The notes under the pieces: model-generated
The model's input: the letters and a program-made list of their open reading frames with translations, nothing else
Databases searched by the model: none
What the model was told of the DNA's origin: nothing
Shown: positions 18,548-26,694 of the stretch, in pieces
How positions within the stretch are numbered: the stretch's first letter is position 1
Layout of the letters: each line of letters opens with the position of its first letter
Source: UBA10908 sp964608965
GTDB lineage: Bacteria; Bacillota; Clostridia; Peptostreptococcales; Anaerovoracaceae
Direction of reading: 5' to 3'
DNA length: 64,000 nt
NCBI GenBank assembly: GCA_964608965.1
Contig: CAZSPZ010000001.1
Location: 124,001 to 188,000, forward strand
Position numbers and translations under genes: made by a program

Positions 18548-19138
18548 CTAAATGATAAAATCACAAATCGATTCCAGGTTTGACTGCGAAAAATATAGAT
18601 TTTCCAGCGGAATCCATCGGTTTTCAAATACTGTGAAACGTTCGGCACCTTCTCTTCGCAGCAGGCGCTCCGCTTGCTCTTCTTTGGAAATGGTAAGCAA
18701 TACCTTTATGTCGTAAAGATGACGAAGCGAAGGATGCAGGCTGTAAGTACCTTCTATGATTGTCAGCGGCAAAAACGGCAAAAATCGTTGACTCCTATAT
18801 GACATTTCTTTGCAATCAAAAGGCTGATACCGAATTTCGGACGGCGCATTCGCCGAATCAATAAAAGGAGCCACATCCGTAAGGAAACGTTCAAAGTGGA
18901 CATTGCCCCCTGCAGCGGCATACCGTTCCTTGGTCCTGAGTTCTTTCGGCAAAAAAAAGTCGTCCATAGGTATGATACGTGCGTTGAATCGTTCTTGCAT
19001 TACTGCGGCAAGACTCGTTTTCCCCGACGCGCAAGGACCGTCTATTGCTATTGTTAGGCTGTTTTTTTTATGAAGGCCGGCTTGTATCGCCGCGAAAAGC
19101 GGATCAAAATTTTTTTCCATGGGTTGATTGTAACACAT
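18548..19138 (-). CDS. Uridine kinase-like P-loop nucleoside kinase
   Basis: 196 residues. The Walker A motif GPCASGKTSLA (about 34-44) is followed by IPMDDFFLP, the nucleoside-binding region of the uridine kinase/phosphoribulokinase family, and by TIEGTYSLHP and a LLRREGAERF Arg-rich lid. It probably phosphorylates a nucleoside or small metabolite in the cytosol; substrate unknown. The start is uncertain: ATG at 19138 or at 19120 (METKNF-like position, read as MEKNFDP); neither has a clear ribosome-binding site. It is a single minus-strand gene between plus-strand units. Confidence 0.75.
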   Translation of the reverse strand: MCYNQPMEKNFDPLFAAIQAGLHKKNSLTIAIDGPCASGKTSLAAVMQERFNARIIPMDDFFLPKELRTKERYAAAGGNVHFERFLTDVAPFIDSANAPSEIRYQPFDCKEMSYRSQRFLPFLPLTIIEGTYSLHPSLRHLYDIKVLLTISKEEQAERLLRREGAERFTVFENRWIPLENLYFSQSNLESICDFII

Positions 19139-19184
19139 CGCATCAAGAGGGGAAACTGCGAAAGTGCAGAGGCATAAAATTTAC

Positions 19185-19213
19185 TTGACAAATTATGTAA
19201 AAATAAATATAAT
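19185..19213 (+). promoter_or_regulatory. Strong sigma-A promoter for the PC4-like gene
   Basis: Perfect TTGACA (19185-19190) and TATAAT (19208-19213) with a 17-base spacer, 50 bases before the ATG at 19263. Confidence 0.85.
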
Positions 19214-19262
19214 ATTACATGTCTAGTGTTCTTGGGAGCGGGCATTGAGAAAGGAAACAGCA

Positions 19263-19604
19263 ATGAACGGTACGGTTATCGAGGTTATGGAGACCGCAAA
19301 ATCCTACAACAAGAGCGAAAAGAGCAATAAAAGCCCAGAGAAAGATCAGAAGAACGATGAATTTACGTACGAGATTAAAGAGCATATCGGAGTTCTTCGG
19401 ACAAGTGCAGGTGGTTGGACAAAAGAATTGAATCTTGTTTCCTGGAATGGAAAACCCGTAAAATATGACCTCCGCGAGTGGTCGGAAGATCATAAGAAAA
19501 TGTCCAGGGGAGTAACTCTCACAAAAGCAGAAGCAAAAGTCATGTTTCACTGGCTTTCAGACAGAGATTTTTCCAAAACGGATACCGACGAAGAAGATGA
19601 ATAG
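19263..19604 (+). CDS. PC4/YdbC-family ssDNA-binding protein
   Basis: 113 residues. A basic, Ser/Lys-rich N-terminus (about 1-35) precedes a PC4-like domain, with IGVLRTSAGGWTKELNLVSWNGKPVKYDLREW and MSRGVTLTKAEAKVMFHWL read in short blocks as the YdbC signature. Lactococcal YdbC is a dimeric ssDNA/ssRNA-binding homologue of the eukaryotic coactivator PC4. The ATG at 19263 has AAAGGA 7 bases upstream; an upstream in-frame TTG is unlikely. It has its own consensus promoter and its own terminator, so it is probably well expressed as a single gene. Confidence 0.88.
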   Translation: MNGTVIEVMETAKSYNKSEKSNKSPEKDQKNDEFTYEIKEHIGVLRTSAGGWTKELNLVSWNGKPVKYDLREWSEDHKKMSRGVTLTKAEAKVMFHWLSDRDFSKTDTDEEDE

Positions 19605-19606
19605 TA

Positions 19607-19637
19607 AAATAAGCGGAGAAATCTCCGCTTATTTTTT
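19607..19637. terminator. Bidirectional intrinsic terminator
   Basis: AAGCGGAG (19611-19618) pairs with CTCCGCTT (19623-19630), loop AAAT, followed by TTTTTT and preceded by AAAAT. It overlaps the last codons of the convergent AlkA-type gene. Confidence 0.8.
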
Positions 19638-20285
19638 ATTTTTTGGAGCCGGATCTTTTAGTTCAGGTATCGCACCGCCTGCAATTGCCCATAAATATAA
19701 GCTTGCAACGGAGCCGTAAGGCGAATAGCGGCGACAATACTTGTCAAAGAGCTTTCTGTCGATTTTTCGATGCCGATAGAGCATACGAAAACCTCTTAGT
19801 ATAGCTAAATCTCCATAACTGACGATATTCGGCCTTTGCATGCAAAATATCATCAGCATTTCCGCTGTCCAAACGCCGATACCTTTTAAAGCGGAAAGTT
19901 CCTGAACAACTTCTTTGTCGCTCTTGTTGTGGAGCTCATCTATTTTTAGCTCTCCACTGAGTACTTTATGTGAATTGTCTATGATATATTCTGCCTTACG
20001 AAAAGACATGCCGAACTTTTGCAAATCTTCCAGCGGCGTGCCGCAAATTTTTTCCGGTGTGATGTTACCGTAAAAATCCGTCATTCTTTTCCATATTGTA
20101 CGATGGGCAGCTGTCGAAATCTGTTGACCGACGATGCTGTTGACCAGCGACTCGTACAAGTCTGTCTGCACCGGCCTTTTGATCGGACCGATTGTTTCGA
20201 TGGCTTTCCCCAATATCGGGTCCTTGCTTTTTAGGTAATCTGTCGACTTTTCGTCATATTCAAAATACAATTCTTTTCCTCGCAT
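19629..20285 (-). CDS. DNA-3-methyladenine glycosylase II-type HhH-GPD glycosylase
   Basis: 218 residues. Helix-hairpin-helix LKGIGVWTAEMLMIF (about 133-147) and the catalytic aspartate Asp159 in VSYGDLAI mark the HhH-GPD superfamily; SIVGQQIS near residue 50 fits the AlkA branch. There is no iron-sulfur Cys cluster as in EndoIII/MutY. It should excise alkylated purines from DNA. An extended minus-10 (TGC-TATAAT) lies 17 bases upstream, leaving only a short leader and no good ribosome-binding site. Confidence 0.88.
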   Translation of the reverse strand: MRGKELYFEYDEKSTDYLKSKDPILGKAIETIGPIKRPVQTDLYESLVNSIVGQQISTAAHRTIWKRMTDFYGNITPEKICGTPLEDLQKFGMSFRKAEYIIDNSHKVLSGELKIDELHNKSDKEVVQELSALKGIGVWTAEMLMIFCMQRPNIVSYGDLAILRGFRMLYRHRKIDRKLFDKYCRRYSPYGSVASLYLWAIAGGAIPELKDPAPKNKK

Positions 20286-20302
20286 TCACGTTATATGGTA
20301 CA

Positions 20303-20311
20303 ATTATAGCA
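20303..20311 (-). promoter_or_regulatory. Extended minus-10 promoter for the AlkA-type gene
   Basis: On the minus strand TGC-TATAAT (20311 down to 20303) with no recognisable minus-35. The predicted transcript start falls about 10 bases before the ATG, so a near-leaderless message is possible. Confidence 0.5.
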
Positions 20312-20404
20312 TAAGAATGGTGGCTGCACGAGCGGATAAACTGTGCTTCATCCATTCTGTGAATATGTTGTTTCAAATGATAAAAATGTTTAAAGAGGTG
20401 TAAC

Positions 20405-21793
20405 ATGAGAGATTTACCATCCTGCGATACGTTGGCTGTATACAAAACGCTCAGCGCATCGGGGTGTAACCTGTTTGCAAAAAACAGTGACAGAGATATA
20501 GACGAATCACAGCTGCTTCAGTTTTTCCCTCCCGAAAAGCACAAGGCAGGCGAAAAATTAAAATGCACGTACATCGAAGTGGATCAAGTAGAGGAAACAG
20601 CCGGAATGATCGGTTCGAAACCTTGGTGGATATGGGGTTTTGAGCATGGGATCAACGAATTCGGTGTCGCGATCGGAAACGAGGCGGATTGGTCCGAAAT
20701 TCCTCCCAACGATAAGGAAGCTCTTCTTGGTATGGATCTTTTGCGTTTGGGCCTTGAGCGCGGCAAGACAGCTTACGAGGCGATGCATGTCATCATCGAT
20801 CTTCTGGAGGAATACGGCCAGGGCGGTTCGTGTTCCTACGGCGGACCTGTCGATGATTCATACCATAACACTTTCATGATAGCCGACCCACAGGAAATCT
20901 GGCTTTTGGAAACGGTAGAAAAGCATTGGGTGGCAAAAAAGATTACCGGCGCTCATTTCATTTCCAACCTCTATTCCATCGGAACAGAGTACGACGAATG
21001 CTCCGAGGGGATCATTCAATATGCCGTTCAAAACGGATTGCACGACCCGGCTCGTCCGTTTGATTTTGCCAAAAGCTTTATGCTGATTAACAGCCGTTTT
21101 ATGACGGGTCATTTAAGGGGAAGCAGACTGAAAAAGCTGAAAGACGGGGTGACCGAAAAGTATGAACCCGATCATCTTTGGTCGATATTAAGAGATCATT
21201 ACGAAGGGGATACGATATACTCCCGCTGGAGCCCCGCATCTGCGTGCTGTGCCTCGATATGCATGCACGGCGCAGAGCCGGGGCCGGCGCACACAGCGGC
21301 ATCCATGGTCATCGAATATCGCAATTCAAAGTTTAAGGAGCTTCTATTTACTTATTGGGGGTCCATGTGTCCTCCCTGTTCCGGTTTTGCGATTCCGTTT
21401 TTTAATATCGGCTACGTCCCTTCCGCTCTGGGCATCGGAACAAACAAGTACAGCGAAGATTCTTTTTGGTGGAGAGTCAAGCGGATGCAAATAGCTGTCG
21501 AGTCGGATTATAATAAATATATCAAGGATGTGCAGGAATCCCAAAGCGTGCTTTACGCGGAGTTTAAATCCGCAGCAAGCGCGGCTCTTTCTAAGGCGGA
21601 AGCTCTTTTTGCCGAAGGCAAGGCGGAAGAAGCGAAAGCCTTGCTGCGCGATGTAACGGACAGCTGTTTCGCTCTCGTTGATAAGGCCGTGGCGGCTTTA
21701 ACCGAAAAAATCGAGAGGGATATTGAATGTAATTCACCGGAAATTTATCGCGCCCGGTTTATCAGTACATTCAAGAATAGAGTAGGCATGTAA
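20405..21793 (+). CDS. C69 family dipeptidase (N-terminal cysteine nucleophile)
   Basis: 462 residues. Peptidase family C69 (PepD/DipA) is indicated by the near-N-terminal Cys7 in PSCDTLAV, which would become the nucleophile after removal of six residues, by LFAKNSDRD, GFEHGINEFGVAIGNE, LLGMDLLRLGLERGKTA and a GGSCSYGGPV segment. These cytosolic Ntn-hydrolases cleave a broad range of dipeptides. The ATG follows AAAGAGGTG. 25 bases separate it from the nucleoside kinase gene, so they may be cotranscribed, although the functional link is unclear. Confidence 0.87.
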   Translation: MRDLPSCDTLAVYKTLSASGCNLFAKNSDRDIDESQLLQFFPPEKHKAGEKLKCTYIEVDQVEETAGMIGSKPWWIWGFEHGINEFGVAIGNEADWSEIPPNDKEALLGMDLLRLGLERGKTAYEAMHVIIDLLEEYGQGGSCSYGGPVDDSYHNTFMIADPQEIWLLETVEKHWVAKKITGAHFISNLYSIGTEYDECSEGIIQYAVQNGLHDPARPFDFAKSFMLINSRFMTGHLRGSRLKKLKDGVTEKYEPDHLWSILRDHYEGDTIYSRWSPASACCASICMHGAEPGPAHTAASMVIEYRNSKFKELLFTYWGSMCPPCSGFAIPFFNIGYVPSALGIGTNKYSEDSFWWRVKRMQIAVESDYNKYIKDVQESQSVLYAEFKSAASAALSKAEALFAEGKAEEAKALLRDVTDSCFALVDKAVAALTEKIERDIECNSPEIYRARFISTFKNRVGM

Positions 21794-21818
21794 AGAGCCG
21801 TGAACAGAGAGGAAATCT

Positions 21819-23378
21819 ATGGATATTACTGTTAAATTTTTTCCAAAAGGAGAAGGGCGCAGCCTAACCGTTCAAGAGGGAATCAGCATCGAAGCTGTTT
21901 TAAAGATGTTTTCTTCGGAATTGCCTTACGATGTGTATGCCGCGCGACTGGACAATCACGTAGTTTCTCTGGACACGGTGCTGCCGTCTTCTTGCGAAGT
22001 GACATTTTTGGATATTCGTGATCCTTCCGGTAATCAAGCCTATCAAAACAGTGTGGTAGCATTATATTTGGAGGCGATTAAGCAAGTTTTCCCAAAGGCG
22101 GCCGTCACCATCGAACACTCGCTCAACAGAGGCATATTCACTACGGTGTCTTTGGGGCGCGCGACCACTGCGCTGGACGCTTTGGCTATCGAAAAAAAGA
22201 TGAATTCGCTGGTCAGCCGGAATCTTCGGTTTTTTGACATTGATCCGGATCTTCAGTTAGTTGCGCCTACTACGGGCTATGTAAAATCTTTTGACCTTAA
22301 AAAGTGCCGGAACGGAATTGTCGTTCGCATCGCTGAGCCGGGCCATCCGACTTGCTTAGCTCCCTATCGGGATGACAAGAAGCTTCATCAAGCATTTGAC
22401 ACACAGAAAAAATGGGATCGAATGTTAGGCATCGACTATATGGAAGATTTGAACAATATGATTAAAGACGGAAGTATCAGAGATATTATTCAGATATCCG
22501 AAGCATTGCACGAAAAAAGCATTGCAGGCATTGCAGATCGGATCGTCAAAGGAAAAAAGCGTGTCATTTTAATCGCCGGACCGTCTTCTTCGGGTAAAAC
22601 AACGTTTGCTCATCGCCTCTGCACGCAGCTTTGGGTAAACGGAGCAAAGCCCATCTATCTTGGTACGGATGATTATTATTTAGACCGNNNNNNNNNNTCA
22701 ATTCCGGCCGGGCCGGACGGAACACAAAATTTTGAAAATCTTGACTCTTTGGATATTCAGCTTTTCAACCGTCACATGAATGCTTTGCTCGCCGGGGAAA
22801 CCGTCGATATCCCTTCCTTTGATTTTGGAGCCGGCAAGAAAATATACGGCAAGAGAATAACAACTGCTTTGCCTTTACAGCCCATCGTCATCGAAGGAAT
22901 ACATGGGTTAAATGAAAAGCTTACCGCTCAAATACCGGGAAAGGCTAAGTTTAAAATTTATATCAGCCCACTGACGCAGGTTCGTATCGACAATCACAAC
23001 AGGGTGCCGCTTACGGATGTACGCAAACTCCGGCGCCTTATCCGGGATGCTTCCTATCGCGGATGGGACGCAAAGCAGACGATAGAAGCCTGGCCAAAAG
23101 TAAGGGCCGGCGAGGACGTTAATATTTTCCCTTACAGCATAGAGGCCAACGCCTTCTTTAATTCAGTCCACGTCTACGAATTGGCTGTTTTAAAGAAATA
23201 TGCAAGGCCGCTTTTAGAAGAAATCGGAGTGGAAGACGAAGAGTATTCAGAAGCGCAGCGTTTGCTTCGCCTGCTTAGCTTTGTCCGCGAAATAGAGGAC
23301 GATTCAATCATTGCCAACAATTCAGTCATTCGAGAATTCATCGGAGGAAGTATTATTTTCAAGGGAGACGGCGAATGA
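21819..23378 (+). CDS. TGS-domain nucleoside (uridine-type) kinase, interrupted by an N gap
   Basis: 519 codons as scaffolded. An N-terminal TGS-like beta-grasp domain (about 1-65) and a ThrRS/AlaRS second-additional-like domain (about 66-215) precede a uridine-kinase fold with Walker A AGPSSSGKTTFAHRL (about 252-266) and GTDDYYLDR. Ten Ns at 22688-22697 fall right after this LDR; the frame continues into SIPAGPDGTQNFENLDSLD. The family phosphorylates nucleosides in the cytosol. Its stop overlaps psuK by ATGA (23375-23378), and psuK overlaps psuG, so this kinase is tied to pseudouridine salvage in this genome. The true number of residues at the gap is unknown. Confidence 0.85.
   Translation: MDITVKFFPKGEGRSLTVQEGISIEAVLKMFSSELPYDVYAARLDNHVVSLDTVLPSSCEVTFLDIRDPSGNQAYQNSVVALYLEAIKQVFPKAAVTIEHSLNRGIFTTVSLGRATTALDALAIEKKMNSLVSRNLRFFDIDPDLQLVAPTTGYVKSFDLKKCRNGIVVRIAEPGHPTCLAPYRDDKKLHQAFDTQKKWDRMLGIDYMEDLNNMIKDGSIRDIIQISEALHEKSIAGIADRIVKGKKRVILIAGPSSSGKTTFAHRLCTQLWVNGAKPIYLGTDDYYLDXXXXSIPAGPDGTQNFENLDSLDIQLFNRHMNALLAGETVDIPSFDFGAGKKIYGKRITTALPLQPIVIEGIHGLNEKLTAQIPGKAKFKIYISPLTQVRIDNHNRVPLTDVRKLRRLIRDASYRGWDAKQTIEAWPKVRAGEDVNIFPYSIEANAFFNSVHVYELAVLKKYARPLLEEIGVEDEEYSEAQRLLRLLSFVREIEDDSIIANNSVIREFIGGSIIFKGDGE
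22688..22697. other. Assembly gap (10 Ns)
   Basis: Ten undetermined bases inside the nucleoside kinase gene. The reading frame is kept across them as written, but the count may be a placeholder. Compared with the family pattern in which a TP-x-D-x-x-G segment follows the DR, the spacing here looks about two residues long. Confidence 0.98.
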
Positions 23379-24304
23379 AAAAATGCATAGGCGTCGTCGG
23401 AGGCATCACGGTAGATTTGGAAGGACGACCTTTTAACGATTTAATTTTACGGGATTCCAATCCCGGCACGTTGGAAATCACTTATGGAGGAGTCGCCAGA
23501 AATATTGCGGAAAATCTTCAGAGAATGGATGATTTTGCGGTTTGTTTTTGCTCTGCCGTAGGCGAAGATGCTTATGCGAAAGACGCTGTGCTGTCCCTTT
23601 CTTCTATTGGGGTGGACGTGCGCGGTATAAAGGTTATTCCCGGAATTCGTACCGCAATGTATCTTTCCATCCTGGATAAAGAAGGCGATATGGCGCTGGC
23701 TCTTGCTTCCATGGACATCCTTGAACATATTTCTCCCGAAATTGTTCAAGAGGCGGAGGCGGCGATGAACAGCGCGGAAGCTATTGTCCTAGATGCAAAT
23801 CTTTCTCCTGAAGCGCTTCGATATTGCGCGCAGCGATTTTCGGACAAACCGATATTTGTAGATCCGGTATCTGTGAACAAAGCAAAAAAAATAAGAGAAA
23901 TCATGAATCGCTGCCATACGATCAAACCGAATAAAGTCGAGGCGGAAGTCCTGGCGGATATGAAAATAGAAACGGAAGAAGATCTTACGGAAGCGGGCAG
24001 GCGCATTCTGCAATCCGGCACAAAAAGAGTTTTTATATCGCTTGGAAAAGACGGTGTGTTTTATATGGACGAAAGCCGCAGCGGCAAGGTCCGCCCGCCC
24101 GAGAACTTTCAGATCGTCAGCGCCACCGGGGCGGGCGATGCCATGTCCGCGGCCGTAGTTCGAGGTATGGTCTTAGGCCGCGACACGGCCCGCATCGCAC
24201 GCGATGCGGTACTTGCCGCCAGCGCCACGCTGATGGTCAAAGCCCCTGTCAACCCGGAAATCGGCACTTTTTTTAAGGAAAGAGGAACAGAAAATGAGTT
24301 TTAG
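23375..24304 (+). CDS. psuK: PfkB-family kinase, probable pseudouridine kinase
   Basis: 309 residues. PfkB signatures: an N-terminal GVVGGITVDLEGRP, the GGVARNIAENLQRM sugar-binding region, and the C-terminal SATGAGDAMSAAVVRGM anion hole with catalytic Asp. The fold could serve ribokinase-like enzymes, but direct coupling to psuG (11-base overlap) makes pseudouridine kinase the best call: it would make pseudouridine 5'-phosphate for PsuG. It starts within the stop of the nucleoside kinase. Confidence 0.85.
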   Translation: MKKCIGVVGGITVDLEGRPFNDLILRDSNPGTLEITYGGVARNIAENLQRMDDFAVCFCSAVGEDAYAKDAVLSLSSIGVDVRGIKVIPGIRTAMYLSILDKEGDMALALASMDILEHISPEIVQEAEAAMNSAEAIVLDANLSPEALRYCAQRFSDKPIFVDPVSVNKAKKIREIMNRCHTIKPNKVEAEVLADMKIETEEDLTEAGRRILQSGTKRVFISLGKDGVFYMDESRSGKVRPPENFQIVSATGAGDAMSAAVVRGMVLGRDTARIARDAVLAASATLMVKAPVNPEIGTFFKERGTENEF

Positions 24305-25208
24305 AGAGTATATGGATATTTCCCCGGAGGTGGCAGACGCTTTGAAGTCCTGCAAAGCCGTTGTGGCTTTGGAATCCACCATCATTTCTCACGGAATGCC
24401 TTATCCTGAAAACGTGAAAACCGCCATGGCCGTGGAAGCCGTTATCCGGGAGGCCGGCGCTGTTCCCGCAACCATCGCTGTTTTAAAGGGACGACTTAAA
24501 GTGGGACTGACCGAAGAAGAAATAGAATATCTAGCGACAGCCAAAAACGTCTGGAAAGTCAGCCGGAGAGATCTTCCTGCGTTGATTGCGGCAAGTCAGG
24601 ACGGCGCCACGACCGTTGCAGGCACCATGATCATTGCCGCTATGGCCGGAATAAAAGTTTTTGTTACCGGAGGTGTCGGCGGCGTTCATCGGGATGCCGG
24701 AAAAACCTTTGATATTTCCGCCGATTTGGAAGAGTTGAAAGAGACGGATGTAACAGTCGTTTGTGCAGGGTGTAAAAGCATACTGGATATCCCGGCCACC
24801 CTTGAATATCTTGAAACATCAGGAGTGCCTGTCGTTACGTATCAGTCGGACGAATTTCCGGCTTTTTACAGCGCTAAAAGCGGTTGCAAAGCGCAGCTGC
24901 GCATGGACACGCCCTTCGCCATCGCAAAGATGTTGAAAGCAAAGTATGCATTGGAGCTTCGAGGCGGCGTTCTTGTTGCCTGTCCGGTGCCGGAGAACCA
25001 CGAAATACCTTTCCCCCAAATGGAGGAAATCATCGACCAAGCGCTGAAAGATTGCGAAGCGTTCAACATAACCGGGAGCAAAGTAACACCCTTCCTTTTA
25101 GACAGGGTCGTAAAACTCACCGAAGGACGCGCTTTGGCGGTAAATAAAGAATTAATTTTAAACAACGCAAAAGTCGGCGCGGAAATCGCTTTGGAATTAA
25201 TTAAATAA
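24294..25208 (+). CDS. psuG: Pseudouridine-5'-phosphate glycosidase
   Basis: 304 residues, the family length. Diagnostic segments: VALESTIISHGMPYPEN near residue 25, SRRDLPALIA, GATTVAGTMIIAAMAGI, FVTGGVGGVHR and a C-terminal NPVP-like CPVPENHEIP. The enzyme cleaves the C-glycosidic bond of pseudouridine 5'-phosphate to uracil and ribose 5-phosphate, using a metal and a lysine. It overlaps psuK by 11 bases with its ribosome-binding site AAAGGAA-type sequence inside psuK. End of the operon; no clear terminator follows. Confidence 0.93.
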   Translation: MSFREYMDISPEVADALKSCKAVVALESTIISHGMPYPENVKTAMAVEAVIREAGAVPATIAVLKGRLKVGLTEEEIEYLATAKNVWKVSRRDLPALIAASQDGATTVAGTMIIAAMAGIKVFVTGGVGGVHRDAGKTFDISADLEELKETDVTVVCAGCKSILDIPATLEYLETSGVPVVTYQSDEFPAFYSAKSGCKAQLRMDTPFAIAKMLKAKYALELRGGVLVACPVPENHEIPFPQMEEIIDQALKDCEAFNITGSKVTPFLLDRVVKLTEGRALAVNKELILNNAKVGAEIALELIK

Positions 25209-25221
25209 TTTCAATTTGGCC

Positions 25222-25250
25222 TTGCATTTTTTTAACCTCGGCAATATAAT
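25222..25250 (+). promoter_or_regulatory. Sigma-A promoter of the Fur-family/rubrerythrin operon
   Basis: TTGCAT (25222-25227) and TATAAT (25245-25250) separated by 17 bases; the Fur-type operator begins at the end of the minus-10. Confidence 0.8.
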
Positions 25251-25270
25251 GATAACGATAATCATTATCA
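25250..25270 (+). promoter_or_regulatory. Fur/PerR-type operator (Fur box)
   Basis: TGATAACGATAATCATTATC plus one A. It contains a perfect GATAAT-C-ATTATC palindrome (25257-25269) and a second overlapping 7-1-7 half-match shifted by six bases, the arrangement of classical Fur boxes. Placed across the predicted transcription start, it should give repression, most simply autorepression by the Fur-family protein encoded next. Confidence 0.85.
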
Positions 25271-25290
25271 TATATGCAGAGAGGAAAATG

Positions 25291-25722
25291 ATGAGGTATT
25301 CCCGACAAAGAGAAATGATATGGCAAGCGGTTGCGGAAAAGCCGGTTCATCCTACGGCGGACCAGGTCTACAAGACGGTGCGCGCAAAAGATTCCAGAAT
25401 CAGTTTAGGCACCGTTTACCGCAATTTAAACCAATTGGCAGATGCAGGCGATCTTCTCCGGATTCCCGTTGCGGACGGGAGGGATCACTTCGATTGCAAT
25501 GTCAGAAGGCATTATCATTTGCACTGCACAAGTTGCGGCGCATTCAGCGATTTGTCGGAATCTCTTACAGAAAGTTTGTCTCAGGTGCTTTGCGGCATCA
25601 GCGATCAAACAGGTATGATTGTCAACCATGAACGCATTCAATTGGAAGGCCTTTGCGAGACCTGTGCGAAGGCACGAAAAGCAAGGGAACAACAAGAAAA
25701 TGTTGCAGAAATCTCAGGTTAA
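25291..25722 (+). CDS. Fur-family transcriptional regulator (PerR-like)
   Basis: 143 residues. A winged helix with HPTADQVYKTVRAKDSRISLGTVYRNLNQL is followed by the metal-binding dimerisation domain with HYHLHCTSCGAFSDL and a C-terminal CETC pair, together the structural zinc-site cysteines (CxxC...CxxC). The genomic link with rubrerythrin and desulfoferrodoxin suggests a PerR-type peroxide sensor, although the operator looks more like a Fur box than the PerR consensus (GATAAT rather than TATAAT). Start: of the tandem ATGs at 25288 and 25291 the second has better spacing from AGAGGA. The much longer upstream frame runs through the operator and is not used. Confidence 0.9.
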   Translation: MRYSRQREMIWQAVAEKPVHPTADQVYKTVRAKDSRISLGTVYRNLNQLADAGDLLRIPVADGRDHFDCNVRRHYHLHCTSCGAFSDLSESLTESLSQVLCGISDQTGMIVNHERIQLEGLCETCAKARKAREQQENVAEISG

Positions 25723-25739
25723 GAAAGAAGGAGGATCAC

Positions 25740-26279
25740 GTGAAAGATTTAAAAGGGACAAAGACAGAAGAGAATTTAATGGCAGCATTTGCCGGCGAAT
25801 CTCAAGCCAGGAACAAGTATAACTACTATGCTTCCAAGGCAAGATCAGAAGGATATAACCAGATCGGGGATCTGTTTGACGAAACGGCTTTAAATGAAAA
25901 GGAACACGCAAAGCTTTGGTTCAAAGCAGCCCATGGTATCGGTTCCACCATCGAAAACCTTCTGGATGCTGCGGCGGGAGAGCATCAGGAATGGACCGCC
26001 ATGTACAAAGAAATGGCCGAAACCGCCAGAGCGGAAGGTTTCGCCGAAATCGCAGCGCAGATGGAAGGCGTCGCAGCCATCGAGAAAGAGCACGAAGCGC
26101 GCTACAGAGTTCTTGCGGAAAACGTCAAGAACGACAAAGTCTTCAAAAAGGACGAAGAAGTGGTTTGGCAATGCTCCAATTGCGGACATGTTTACAAAGG
26201 AAATAGAGCCATGGAATTATGCCCTGTCTGCAAACATGAGATGAAGTACATGGTCGTAAAAAACGAAACATACAAATAA
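25740..26279 (+). CDS. rbr: Rubrerythrin
   Basis: 179 residues starting from GTG at 25740, 7 bases after AAGGAGG. The ferritin-like four-helix domain has the di-iron ligands in FAGESQARNKY, ALNEKEHAKLW, AAGEHQEW and AAIEKEHEARY; the C-terminal rubredoxin-like domain has WQCSNCGHVY and LCPVCKHEM, giving two CxxC pairs. Rubrerythrin reduces hydrogen peroxide to water in the cytosol of anaerobes. It lies 17 bases after the Fur-family gene and under the same promoter. Confidence 0.96.
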   Translation: MKDLKGTKTEENLMAAFAGESQARNKYNYYASKARSEGYNQIGDLFDETALNEKEHAKLWFKAAHGIGSTIENLLDAAAGEHQEWTAMYKEMAETARAEGFAEIAAQMEGVAAIEKEHEARYRVLAENVKNDKVFKKDEEVVWQCSNCGHVYKGNRAMELCPVCKHEMKYMVVKNETYK

Positions 26280-26312
26280 TTTATTTCTCAGCTGAATAGA
26301 AAGGTGATTATT

Positions 26313-26687
26313 ATGGAACAAAAATTTTACAGATGCGAAATTTGCGGAAACATCATTACGCATTTAAAGGACAGCGGAATCCGTGTCGTCTGTTGCGGTC
26401 AGGAAATGACAGAGTTAGTCGCAGGATCTGTGGATGCATCCTTAGAAAAACACGTACCTGTCATTACACAGGACGCAGGGAAAGTAGTCGTCAGTGTCGG
26501 CAGCATCGCTCATCCCATGACACCCGAACATTACATCGAATGGATTTGCCTTGTTAAGAAGGACGGCTGCGAAGTAAAATATCTTGCACCCGGCAGCGAG
26601 CCCAAGGCTGAATTCGCTCTCAGCAACACGGATTCAATCATCGGCGTTTATGAATATTGCAACCTCCACGGGCTTTGGAAGGCATAA
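26313..26687 (+). CDS. dfx: Desulfoferrodoxin (superoxide reductase)
   Basis: 124 residues. The N-terminal desulforedoxin domain has all four cysteines (CEICGN and VVCCGQ), so this is a two-iron type superoxide reductase. The C-terminal active-site domain has EKHVP, GSIAHPMTPEHYIEW and the EYCNLHGLW Cys-His pair that bind the catalytic iron. It reduces superoxide to hydrogen peroxide, which the adjacent rubrerythrin can remove. ATG at 26313 is preceded by AAGGTG. Third gene of the Fur-box operon. Confidence 0.96.
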   Translation: MEQKFYRCEICGNIITHLKDSGIRVVCCGQEMTELVAGSVDASLEKHVPVITQDAGKVVVSVGSIAHPMTPEHYIEWICLVKKDGCEVKYLAPGSEPKAEFALSNTDSIIGVYEYCNLHGLWKA

Positions 26688-26694
26688 AAAATTC

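Noticed and set aside
25216..25290. Upstream extension of the Fur-family gene
   Set aside because: The codons cover the promoter and Fur box; translation starts at 25288/25291.
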